NCBI GenBank assembly: GCA_033964015.1 | Contig: CM066925.1 | Coordinates: forward strand, 6,837,998-6,901,997 | Direction: 5' to 3' | From: Scolanthus callimorphus | Lineage: Eukaryota; Cnidaria; Anthozoa; Actiniaria; Edwardsiidae | Length of the DNA stretch: 64,000 nt | Shown: piece by piece, positions 53,630-64,000 of the stretch | How the letters are laid out: every line of letters starts with the position of its first letter | Position numbering within the stretch: position 1 is the first letter of the stretch | Notes under the pieces: model-generated | The model's input: only the letters and a program-made list of their open reading frames with translations | What the model was told of the DNA's origin: nothing | Database searches by the model: none | Made by a program: the position numbers and the translations under genes

Positions 53630-55720
53630 TATATCCCAGTGACTTCACTGAAAAACTCGCGAGAAAGAAAAAAACATTGTGAACGTGAGAAAACCACTAA
53701 ACTGCAGTATGGCGTGAAAAGGCAAAGTGTAAGCGGTGATTGGCTAAGATATTTTTATTCGAGCTGTGATTGGTTGACACAAACTGTCAATCAAACCCTA
53801 ACGTGGGGCTAGAAGAAATCAGAGCGAATTCACAAAACAAATTTACAATGCACGAGTTCTAGTGTTTTCCCGAGTGCTTTTCTACAGAAATCTAGCCCAG
53901 ATTTCGGGTTTTCAGGTCTAATTCCTTGCCGGACTGTTAATTAATTGTTCTGTTATGAACTGAAGTATAAATTACAGCCGTGAAATGCAGAGTTGGACAA
54001 ATTTAGCGCTGCTGAGTGCTGATCGAACTTGGAAGTCGGCTTGCTGGACTACACTCAAGGTGGCTGAATTTTGGTTGAACTGATTGCAAGTTGTTTTTCT
54101 ATTTGCCAAGCTACAAAATGGTAAGTTTAAAAACAATTCTTTTATCGTCATTTTGCTCTTTTTTGTTTAGTTCTTTCATTTTTTTTCGCGAATGTCAAAC
54201 CGAATTAACTTGGATTGAAAGAACAAAAACTAACAACTTTGTAAACCATTCAAAACATTCACGGCCTGTTTAAGTTGACTTTTTTCTGTTTTCCGGTGTC
54301 GCCTCAGCCACCAATTTCCGTATTTCATCAATATTCTTAGACAAAAACCTTGGTTGCTTGTTTTCCATTATTTTTTAAACAGAAAATATCCAGTTTTTGC
54401 TTAAAATATTTCTTCCAGGACGGATATCACTTCCGACGGACAATATCGTCTGATATCTGTCCTGTGAAAATGCACCACGTAATACGTTTCGACCAATGAG
54501 CGCGCGTTAAAATTGATCACTGGGATATAATAGGGGATATTCTTTTGGCGATAGTTTAACCACAGGCAGACCAGACTAAATATCAGCGGATTGAGTATAT
54601 TTGTGGTTTTAACTTATTTCCTTTTCACAATGTCTCTTGTATATTGTATTTGGTGGGGTTGATGAAATTACTTTGAATCCAATGAAACTCTCATAATTCT
54701 CAATATGACTTACTTGCGTGCCATTTGGGTGAGTTTTAGGGCCATTCTAGTGGGTTTTTCTTTTTTCCGCTCACTCCCCACTATCATAATAACCACACAA
54801 GGTGTCACTGCTCAAAACATGGAACAGCCACAAACTTCACCAAGTTTCACACTGAAAACCTGCTCGTTCGAATTCCAAACTTTGGTTGGCCATCGAAGAA
54901 AGGTTGAGCAACAACTTGAAGCAGTTTCAGCTTTTTAGATTCGGGAAAAGGTAATAAACTCTGGCCAAGAATTCCAACATCCAGTGATTCTCGTATGATC
55001 CAGAGTCAAACCAAGACGGAAATGGCCAGCAGATGCACACAAAACAATGGATTTCAATGGTCGGATTGCCGGTTACCGCTTGCATAGTCATGTGCCAACT
55101 CACCTGAAATCAAAATTCATAAGAGTAATTATTGGGAAATAGTGATACAGACCTATCACTTCCAATAGTCTAGTCGATAGAGGGGGTTCACGTGCACCTC
55201 CCGGAACTAGTAACGAGACATGTACATTTTTGGAATCCTTAGGATGTCTAGAAAATGGTTTCAGATGTTAACAGCTCGAAAAAGTGTCCCACGTCCCAAT
55301 TGTGTGACATTGTTGACTTGTTTTTTATTTATATTCGTTTGTTATTTAATGAGATTGTTTTGATATTCAGAGGCCATTTTATAGACTGTAGCACTGTTCA
55401 GAAAAGCTCTTTAGATTCTAAATCTATACCTTTGCGATCTTAGGAATACACTGATCACATGTAGACAAGTTGCAGTTGTGCGCGCTCAACCGTTGCCACC
55501 ATACATAAGTTTGTGACATGTTTTTGACAGGTTTTTGACAAGTTTGAAGGCTTCCGGTTCCTTTTGCGTTGTTCCTTTTGTTCGCGCAATCACCTCCTAT
55601 TGTTTCCAATAGCGTTTTATCTGCATAAGAAAAGAAAACTGAAAAGGATTCTGGTAGTCGTAGTCAAATGACGCAATAGTGCAAATGTCCTATTACATTG
55701 AGAGTAATTAGGGACGGACC
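53630..55720. other. intergenic, mostly unannotated
   Basis: Contains a short palindrome near 54420-54470 (CAGGACGGATATC / GATATCTGTCCTG) and the half MITE at 55640-55697. No gene supported. Confidence 0.45.
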
Positions 55721-55734
55721 ATTAGAAATTTTAG

Positions 55735-56070
55735 GGGGGGGGGGGCAAATCGTGCAGAGGTCAGAGAAAAGAAAAAAAAGCATGCACTTGCAGGCTGCCA
55801 TTTTGTTTTGCTTTTTTCAACTGAAAAGTTACGTTTTGAACTGAAGCTAAATAAAAATTTCGGCGCGCTTCGTGCACATAAAGGAAAACATCTATTATAG
55901 TTTTTGAGAACTCGCGCAACGAAAAGGCACTACCCTCGCGCCGTTTACAAGGACAACTGTATCTTCTTTGCTATGCATAAGAAACGGAATGTTCATCTAC
56001 CCTTGCTCTGAGGCTTGATGAAATGCATTTATCAAAATTTGGGCATGCTTCGCGCGCAACAAAAGAAAAG
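55735..56070. repeat. dispersed repeat shared with 9890-10330
   Basis: Poly-G start, GCGCGCTTCGTGC words and TGAGGCTTGATGAAATGCAT, as near 10250. Confidence 0.55.
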
Positions 56071-56859
56071 TGTGATCCCTATGTAAAATGTATTCTACTA
56101 TGTCGATAAGATAAATCATCTATTGAGAGCTGAAAGCTGAATTGTTAATAGAAATAATTATTATTTTTATATTTAATATATTAAAATACGATTGCATTTG
56201 TGAAAGGAACAACATGTACTTCACCATCTACAGAGCAATATTAATATTAACATTTATATTAATGCAACTAGACCTTTGGTTTTACAAAGGGATTTACGGA
56301 ACCAGATCCCTGAATGGAGCACAGCGGAAGATTGGAAGCTTCCATTGTTCTACGCTCTGTTATATGAGCAACAAATACAGGACACAATTTACTTGGAGAA
56401 CTATGCCTGCCCGAGTACCAGGCTATGCCTTTAATATCCATATTTAATATCTCTATGACCAGGTCGAGCAAAGAAGGCATTACTTCGTACAAGGAAGAGT
56501 CGACTAGCTGCTGCGCAGATCCCCATAAAGCGGAAGTAGAAATGTCTATAAAAACAAAAAGAAAAGAAAAACAAAATAAATTGTGGTTTTCTAGGCTAAC
56601 GTAAAACATATGCTGTACGCAAGTCACGGCAAAGCAATAATGCCCTTGCTCTAAACATCCTCGAGGGTACCATCCAAAATCCTAATACTCAACCTAAATT
56701 GGAGTTATATACACCTCGACCAAAAAGGGAGGTATAGGCTAATTACCTTATACGCTCAGCTACATACATGGGACACCGTTAACGGTTGAACTAATAAAAC
56801 ATGAAATTGTTAACACCACCAGTAGCTAGTTACCGTGCGCTAGTAACTACGACAGTCTA

Positions 56860-58025
56860 GGCGAAGAGCCAGCATGTTGAAAGACGGAGAGCCTGAAATT
56901 ACAGAGGGCTTCTTGTGGTAAAGAGCCTTCTGGCCAGGGCCAGGGACAAGGAGATTAGGAATGCGAGGTAATGTTATGACGTCAACAACAAACGGCACGA
57001 ATTTAGATGGGCTATCGTGCAAGAAGGGCCAGAAAAAGGCAGACGTTCATTCTGGTATAATTAAGGTGTGCCAATTCCGCGGCATACGCGCAAATGCTTC
57101 ACTGACACAGTAATAAGGCAGACTGGTGGGCCAATCAAATTGTTCTCCAAAATCCAGTCTTGCGCAAGTGCATCTACAGATTCACAGCCTGTCGCGCAAT
57201 AACGAGAATTATAACGGGGCAGTTGACTATTAAAGTACGAGGAGAAACGGTCCACAGTGTGGGGGCCCCATAAGCTGTCGAGGATACGAAAAATCCTTGT
57301 ATTGATACTCCAGTCGTCTTTGTCGACAAATCTGCTAAGCAAATCCGCCCTTGTGTTCTCCTCACGTGGAAGCCATTGCACGTTAAGAGAGATATTATGC
57401 TCCATACATAAACGCACAGTCTGAATCGCGATAGCTTGTAAATGAGGCTTAGAGCTTCCTACTTGTAATATACGAGATGCACCCATGTTATCTACAAATA
57501 CTTTAACTGTCTGCAGTGAAAGGTTACACGCATACGACTTGAGAACATTATAAACGGCCTTGACTTCACGATATGTAGAGCACTCATTAACCTCCCATTC
57601 CTCAAACATAAAGGGTTTACACAGCGAGGCGGAGACTGGTGCTCTTTAACACAGTTTTTAGCCAGTAATTCACATATAGCTTGTTCCACGAAGTCTGGAT
57701 TACGCAAAGACGATCGATTATTCCGTAGGAAACAAGGAGGGGGAACTTCTAAAAAGGGGAGCCCATATCCGTCTTTGATCATATCTAATACGAATGCTGG
57801 GGCGTTAAGGGTGCCTTGCCAGAACTGAATAGCGTTAATGAGCCCGCCCTTCACAGATGGTTCAAGTTCGGAAAAATCAGAAATCTTAGCACTTGAGCAA
57901 ACACATGGGTCAATATCAACATCATCACTTAGCTGTAAATCCTCATTGTAAAATTCATCCACGTCTAGTCATTTGCGAGCAGGAGGGGCTGGTTTCTGGC
58001 AGTTCGCAGCAAGGTGACCATACTC
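56860..58025 (-). pseudogene. decayed DIRS-type (tyrosine-recombinase class) retroelement
   Basis: Order on the minus strand: a gag-like zinc-knuckle remnant (58020-57979), the N-terminal edge of a reverse transcriptase (about 57850-57570), an RNase H-like region (57609-57080) with VFVDNMGASRILQVGS and LWGPHTVDRFSSY, and a further downstream segment (57030-56865). The reverse-transcriptase core is missing, and frameshifts and stops separate the parts, so it is inactive. DIRS assignment rests on the RNase H and connector motifs. Confidence 0.7.
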
Positions 58026-58029
58026 CCAG

Positions 58030-59135
58030 CACTAAAATTGAAAAAAGCCATAAATTAACATATGAGAAATGATGTATAGGAAAAGGGAAAATCAATGGGA
58101 GTTTAAAAAACTACCTTGACATCGATAGTAGAATATAATGAATAAAAACTAACCGAAAATCAAAATTAACCTGGTTTTGCCTGGTACTGTTTGCCTGGTA
58201 CTGTTACAGGGCGAGAGTGAAAGCAAACTATGCGATACCGCATTTAAAGAGAAATAAATGACACGGCTCATATGCCTGGAAAAATACTGCCAATGAGCGG
58301 TTGCTTGCCATTGGCTAACGCGTAGAAAACCAATATCTCCTTACTACGTGACGGAGATAGTTTATAATCCATGATCAATATCAAAATAGTCAGCTAAGAT
58401 CACTACTGCCTCCAAAAGACGATGAACTATTATATTCCACATGTGGCAACAACAAGTAGACTTTATTGATATCGTCCCGGAGTTACTACTGTTTGTACTG
58501 TTGACATTGTTGTTATAGTAATATCGATCAGCTCATAGATAAAGCAAAACAGTTGACGTTGAAATGTGTACAAGCCTAGCCTAAAACCTGTGTAATTTAG
58601 AGTGATTGATTCACTAAAACATATCCAACGTGATTGAGTATTGACCATAACTGTTGTGTAGTATTCCCTGGAAATATTTACTACAGTTGTAATCTTATAG
58701 TTTATCTGTGTAGTTTAGAAGCTAGCATCCGACACGATTTTTACTGTTATCGGTGTTCTAAAACATAACACAGAACATTTCGGCGCTTTGCCGGATTTAA
58801 TGTTGTAAAGAAAAAATAATTGTTTTCTTCTAAAAGTTCAGTAGTAGTGTTTGATTCACTAAACATATCCAACGTGATTAAACATTGATCATGACTGTTG
58901 TGTTTTAGCGCTACGAATCATTGTCGCCAAAGGGGACAGCAGCATTTAGAAATGACCAAGAACATAATGAAAATGCCATTCATGATGTAAAGCAAAGTTG
59001 TACGCTAGAATATCAGGACCTACATCTCCAATGGAACTTTTATTTGAACCAAGTTTCAGCTATCTTGCTCACATTAACAAACTATGATGTCATAGTGAAA
59101 TAGGGCAATTGCAATTTTGGTTTCGTGCTCAGCTA
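58030..59135. other. intergenic, AT-rich
   Basis: A CATATCCAACGTGATT.. stretch occurs at about 58618 and again at 58864. No gene. Confidence 0.45.
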
Positions 59136-59432
59136 GTAGGGACCTTAAGATCCAGGACGGGAGATAGGACGACGGCGCGCGCTTGGACGTTTAGGACTAG
59201 GCCGAGGTCCTCGTCTCGACGGCACATAATTTTTGCTAAGATTTTCACGACGGGGACGCCATTTTTATTCTAGAATATCAATACTGTATATTCGTTTTAT
59301 TCAGCCGCATGTAATAGTTTCGGAGAGCTTATTAAGAGTTTTTTGATGTGAAATCATTGTAGCTTATTTGGCATGACGAATGGATTAAAGCTGACGCCTA
59401 CACGCTTCGTCATTTGTTTGTGTGAGTAAAAA

Positions 59433-61227
59433 TTGGCTTTTCATTTGTTTAGCTTGATTTATAGTCGGGGATGTGTTATTTTTGAGATGAGTTTTAAGGC
59501 TGCAAGGGATGCATTGGTTTTAAGTTATAATAGCGGAGTTATAGACGATGAGGAATTTTGTTTGTTATATGATGCTTATACTTCCAAGAACCCTGATTTC
59601 CCGTACGAATTGTACGAACATTTCGATCTTGAAGACATGGACAACACGGAGTGCAAGGCTGAATTCCGTTTTGCTAAAGCTGATATCCCCGTTTTGGCTG
59701 AGGCTTTAGCCATACCAGAAACATTTACATGCAGTCAGGGCTCCGTGGTTGATGGAATAGAAGGTCTTTGCATCATGCTGAAGAGGTTTAGCTACCCATG
59801 TAGGTTTTCAGATGTAATTCATCCCTTCGCTCGCCCTGTTCCTGTCCTGAGTATGATCTGCAGCACTGTAGTTGACTACATATATGGCATCCATGCCCAC
59901 AGATTAACTCAGTATAATCACAATCTCCTTAATCCTGCAAGTCTTCAGCTCTATGCAGATGCAGTTTATGCAAAAGGTGCAGCCCTTGATAATTGTTTTG
60001 GGTTTGTGGATGGAACAGTGAGGCCCATCTGCCGTCCGGGAGAAATGCAGAGAGCTGTGTATAATGGGCACAAAAGGGTTCATGGACTGAAGTTCCAGTC
60101 GGTTGCTCTGCCAAATGGTATTATCGCAAATCTTTTTGGGCCTGTTGGTAAGCAATCAATTGTTCTTACATGGATGCAAAATACTGTCCAATAGTATAAC
60201 AGAAACAAATATGCTCAATTCCACAGAGGGAGTTCAGGCCAGTTATATTTTGAATGGGCAGTTCACCATGTGATTTCCAGGAATAAAAGTCTCATTTTCT
60301 ATACCAGTGCTACAATTTTAATTCAGGAAATTCAAGTGGGTGGGTTCATTCCCCTAATGATTTCCTCTATGTTTTCTTCTGGAATTGCATGGCTTATATT
60401 GATTGATTTTAAATCAGACTTATTTATTGATTAGATTGTCATTACAAAATGTCCTCATCCAAATTTGCAAGGAGTCTCAAAATGCATCACGTTGTCAAGA
60501 ATGTACATGTATAAGAACCTGAATATGAAGGTTTTGTGATTTTCAAAAGGCCTGAGGTTTGATATACTTGGGGAGGGCTAATGCAGTTATCATCTGATTA
60601 TTAATCTGAATCAGTAATCTAAACCACTTTGAATGTACCAATGGCAGAAATATTAGATACATGTAGCTGTAGAAAGGCACCAGTTGCATTTAGAGCATCA
60701 TTCAATTTCTAGTGCCCCAAAATAGTTTTCTTGTTACTTTTTATTGGATAGCCTTATTTTAATTGAATGTTTATATAATATATAATATATAATATTTTAA
60801 AGTCTATTTATTTTCAGCAGGGAGAAAACATGATGCGTCTATGCTCGATGAGTCTAATCTTCTCAATGATCTTGAAAGGAATGCATTTTCTCCCACTGGC
60901 CAAGCCATGTGCATCTATGGGGATCCTGCATATCCACACAGAGTACATCTCCAAAGACCATTTCAATTTGGCACAACACCCCCAATGATCAATTTCAATC
61001 AATCTATGAGCAAAGTTCGCACCTCGGTTGAGTGGATTTTTGGAGACATTATTAATTATTATAAATTCCTAGACTTTAAGAAAAACTTGAAGTTAGGCTT
61101 AAGTCCTATTGGAAAAATGTATATTGTCTGTGCACTGCTCCACAATGCACTTACTTGTATTTATGGCAACACCACTTCAGAGTTTTTCCAGCTGGATCCA
61201 CCATCACTTGAGGATTACTTTGTTTAG
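59433..61227 (+). CDS. Harbinger DDE transposase (HARBI1-like), two exons
   Basis: Cut-and-paste transposase/nuclease of the DDE_Tnp_4 family. Exons 59433-60147 and 60818-61227 join in phase across a GT-AG intron to 374 codons. Met-19 (59487, MSFKAARDAL) would give 356, closer to the usual ~350. Catalytic acidic residues are present: first Asp in FVDGTV (about 60009), second Asp in GDPAYP (about 60922), Glu in VEWIFG (about 61030). AGRKHDASML spans the splice. No internal stop or shift is seen, so it may be active or recently so. It acts with a Myb-like partner encoded on the other strand. Confidence 0.88.
60148..60817 (+). other. transposase intron
   Basis: GTAAGC at the 5' edge and TTATTTTCAG at the 3' edge. 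AT-rich and noncoding. Confidence 0.8.
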
Positions 61228-62400
61228 TATAGGGTATGTTCCTTCATTATACTGAGGGGGAATGAATATTTTATTTTGCAAAACAATTTTCTGGGGTGAC
61301 ATCCCCTTCGAAAAAAGGTGGCTTTCTTGGTTTAAGTTCCCCCCCCCCCCTCCCCCCCCCCTCCTTCCATCCTTTGAACGAAACAAGGCATATCCATTTT
61401 GTTATATTTAAGTTTCAGAAGAACAAAGAAAGTGGGGATATAAACGGAATTTGTGCCTCAGGACTAACCCAAAGCCTGAATATAACAAGTTCCCTAGGGG
61501 GTCTAGGGGTAATGCATCCCAGGGAAACAGTCAAGATAATACAATTGCAAGATGGCGTGAAATGTATTAGCTACATGTAAATACACTAAGAGCCCCTCTC
61601 AGTGTTTGCTAAATACTTCAGAGCCCCACCCCTTTTCTAGGCTCTAAAAAGTTTGGTGCCCTCCCCTCAAAGTGTATTTCAAGATTCAATTGAATATTTG
61701 CTAAGTTACTTTATAACTTTAAAAGTGGTCTGTATGGGAGTTGTCAAAATGTTCAGTGCATTATGGGAGAAATGGAATTAATAAATGCATAAGTCATTCA
61801 ACCCTATATGCTTGTAAGTGAGCTCAACTATATGCTTCTAAGTGAGCTCTATATGCTAAGTCTGCAAATCTGAGTTTGTCATTACTATGTATTCCATAAT
61901 TAAATCATCTATACATAAAAAGCTTGTGTTGAAAACATTCACTGATCTTTTTTTCTTGCCTGTAATTGCTGTTGATGATGCAAAAATGTGTACTTCCAGA
62001 GAAATTCCATACCCCACCATAGATACACAGAGGAAATAACCCCAAGGACCTGGGAAAATGCAGTATTTGTATGACTCCCTGGAAATTTAGGCCAATTGGA
62101 CCCCCTAACCCCCACCCCCCATCTCCCTACTTAGAGCGGATTTCAGAGGACTGTTGAAAGTAAACCAGACTTGTGTTTAGTCGGTGTTTGTATTGGTCCA
62201 GAGCAACGTCTTTCTACTTTTTCAACTTAAATTAAATCTGCCAATTCTCATGTCATGACTAAATGCAAGTCTTACTTTGCCTCCTGATTGGTTCCACTCT
62301 ATCCAAGAGAAAAGGGAAAAACATTCTACAAGTATGGCTGAGGCTAATATAATGATGCAAGATGTGAATTTTATATCATTTGAATAAATAGTCTTTGAAA
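61228..62400. other. region between the convergent Harbinger genes
   Basis: Poly-C tract near 61340-61365, then AT-rich text. No further gene seen. Confidence 0.5.
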
Positions 62401-62410
62401 TGTACATGTA

Positions 62411-62585
62411 TCTACACAAATCAAGCTTTTTGAAGACACAATATAAAAAAAAATTGACAGATAATTTTTGCATCAGTTTTCAATCATGTACAGTATCTAC
62501 ACAAATCAAGCTTTTTGAAGACACAATAACTTTAACCAATTTGTGCAAGAAAATGTGACATAATTTTTGCATCAGTTTTCAATCA
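62411..62585. repeat. ~80-bp tandem duplication
   Basis: TCTACACAAATCAAGCTTTT and ATAATTTTTGCATCAGTTTT each occur twice in the same order, in the 3' region of the Myb-like gene. Confidence 0.75.
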
Positions 62586-62683
62586 GCTTAATTCTTTTCC
62601 ATGAATTTTGTAAACATATTGAGCATCATGTATTGAAACTGGTTTGCTTGTTGTTGCTGATTTTGAAGCTGTTCTCCGAACAT

Positions 62684-63939
62684 CTAGCCTGCGAAAGCAG
62701 CCGCCACTTTGCGAGTCGCCTTTTCCGGCGACTCGCAAAGTGGCGGCTGCTTTCGCAGGCTACCGAACATCTTGATCATTGCCTCATTCTTTCCAGCCTC
62801 TTGTTGCAACTCTTGCTTCTTCAGCTCCAATTCCTCTTTTTTGATCTCATCCATTCTTTCATTTCTATCTCTAAGGAAATCTAGTGTCTCATTTGCACTT
62901 GTTCTCCTCTTCTTTCCCTTTCCTCCATCCTCTGTTCTTTTCTTTTTCTCTCCCAGTCTTTCCATGGCCCTCTTTCTAATCTCCTCTGCATCCTTCTTGT
63001 CTTCCTGGTTCTTTTTCCTCTGGGTGGCAGCTTCTTCTTGTTTTTTATCTGCCTCATCCTCTCTTACAATTAGATCTTCCAAAGCTTGATCAACTTCTGT
63101 CAAGTCTTCAGTTTCTATTCCACTGGCTCTCTCTTCTTCTCTTAATCTACGCCTATATGCCTTTGCTAGATTTTTATACCTTTCCCTTACTGCTCTCTGG
63201 TCAACCTTGAATTTTGGGGTCTCCACTTGCATAAGTCGATCTACTATTTGATCCCATTTTTTTCCTCTTTGAACCGTGCCACGCTTTGTCCCCCTAAAGG
63301 GACAATTGGCAAGAAGCTCCCGGACGAATATTATATCGTGTTCTTCTTTCCAAAACATTCTGTGATAAAAAATAGAACTCAATTAAGCTTACTTAAAATA
63401 AATACCGAAAGTCACTTTACCTCCAACTCGAGCCCCCCATCCCCTGGATTTCCAACGAAAAATAGGACAATCCTTTTCACTTTTTATGTTCAATTAATGC
63501 GTGAAAGACTAAGTGCAACCTCCTTGATGTAATTTAAAAATCAACTTTTAGTGGTATAACGAGTAGAGTAAAGAGCTCCTCTTTTTGCAGGGAAAATTTT
63601 GCAGTTTTTTAGTTTGCTTTCTTGTCTAAAATTCAACAAATTGTTGAATTTTAGACAAGAAAGCAAACTAAAAAACGGCAAAATTATGTGGTTTTGATAA
63701 TCATCGGTAGTTAAACAAAATAGATGTTACAACTAAACCTGGAAAGTAATATTAAATTATAAAGGAAGACAGGAAATCTCGCGAAAGAAAGCTTACAGCA
63801 AGAAAGTGTGTTTCGGACCCGGCATGCGGCAAGCGACAAAGTAAACACCATGCAAAAAGACAGCAAAAATATGTACTTACGCAGGTTTTTTGGTATTTTT
63901 TTCCTTTGAAGATTCCTCTGTAGGTGGAGAAATGTCCAT
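62684..63939 (-). CDS. Harbinger Myb/SANT-like DNA-binding partner, C-terminus altered
   Basis: Exon 1 is 63939-63881 (MDISPPTEESSKEKNTKKP) with a GTAAGT donor. Exon 2 is 63359-62684 after a TATCACAG acceptor. They join in phase to 244 codons. Residues ~21-100 (WKEEHDIIFVRELL..WDQIVDRL..VRERYKNLAKAYRR) form a trihelix Myb/SANT-like fold. The rest is a highly charged coiled coil. In Harbinger elements this protein binds the transposon ends and brings in the transposase. The last 24 codons are read from a 78-bp palindrome, and the stop TAG is formed at its edge. The former C-terminus lies just beyond (62683-62597). Confidence 0.85.
62685..62762. mobile_element. 78-bp perfect palindromic MITE, 9-bp duplication
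   Basis: 36-bp arms starting TAGCCTGCGAAAGCAGCCGC are exactly complementary around the spacer TTTTCC. CCGAACATC is duplicated at 62676-62684 and 62763-62771. A 9-bp duplication fits Mutator-like elements. Confidence 0.88.
63592..63688. repeat. near-perfect palindrome in the Myb-like gene's intron
   Basis: Arms of about 48 bp (TTTTTTAGTTTGCTTTCTTG..TTCAACAA) meet with a single central base; one mismatch near the outer end. Confidence 0.85.
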
Positions 63940-64000
63940 TTTTATATCAGCCAGTACTTTCACAAGGGAAAAAGGCGCAAAATTCACTCGATAAAAGCTA

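Larger units (their letters stand above)
59140..64000. mobile_element. PIF/Harbinger transposon, two genes, right end beyond window
   Basis: Contains a DDE transposase (+) and a Myb/SANT-like gene (-) in convergent order, the standard Harbinger pair. The left end is proposed at GGGACCTTAAGATCCAGG, which resembles the MITE ends at 20417. The matching right end is not within the window, so the boundary is inference. Confidence 0.6.

Noticed and set aside
58921..59103. 60-residue ORF upstream of the transposase
   Set aside because: No splice site or similarity links it to the transposase.
62709..63089. Ser/Phe-rich plus-strand ORF
   Set aside because: Antisense shadow of the charged coiled coil of the Myb-like gene.
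63360..63382. Extra N-terminal residues MSSIFYHR of the Myb-like protein
   Set aside because: They lie in the intron; splicing from 63881 to 63359 is in phase and gives a better N-terminus.

Overview
The window looks like nuclear DNA of an early-branching animal, most likely an anthozoan cnidarian such as a stony coral. The evidence is conserved multi-exon animal genes with GT-AG introns, intronless C2H2 zinc-finger coding exons, Pol III tRNA genes, and very dense short inverted-repeat transposons (MITEs) of PIF/Harbinger, piggyBac-like, hAT-like, mariner-like and Mutator-like type. The species assignment is inference. I see no sign of a bacterial or viral genome.

Layout. 1-9 kb: the first 11 coding exons (368 codons) of WDR35/IFT121 on the minus strand; the rest of the gene runs off the left edge. 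9.2-9.8 kb: two tRNA genes with tRNA-Arg bodies, the second with an altered anticodon loop. 9.8-15.6 kb: intergenic, mostly foldback elements. 15.6-17.9 kb: a plus-strand poly-C2H2 zinc-finger gene whose last codons come from an inserted TTAA-flanked MITE. 19.4-20.3 kb: a minus-strand intronless sulfotransferase-like gene with a C-terminal membrane anchor. 22.2-39.7 kb: a complete 15-exon minus-strand TTC38 gene (458 codons), its introns filled with MITEs and minisatellites, with a possible alternative first exon at 39.86-39.96 kb. 40-43.8 kb: dispersed repeats and nested MITEs. 43.9-46.2 kb: a second C2H2 gene on the minus strand, paralogous in design to the first. 47.3-50.7 kb: a LINE remnant, then a large foldback holding a palindromic array of tRNA-like units (three minus, three plus) flanked by a 13-bp direct repeat. 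51-56.8 kb: foldback elements and little else. 56.8-58.0 kb: a decayed DIRS-type retroelement. 59.1-64 kb: a two-gene PIF/Harbinger transposon, with an intact-looking DDE transposase on plus and a Myb/SANT-like partner on minus; the partner is truncated by a 78-bp palindromic MITE.

How the parts relate. WDR35 and TTC38 are ordinary host genes that have grown long through MITE insertion. The two zinc-finger genes share alternating finger types, a repeated acidic-hydrophobic N-terminal motif and SUMO-consensus lysines, as expected of a lineage-specific repressor family. The Harbinger pair is a plausible source of machinery for similar TIR-bearing MITEs elsewhere in the window. Exon boundaries were read by eye from splice consensus and remembered family protein sequence; no alignment or search was run.
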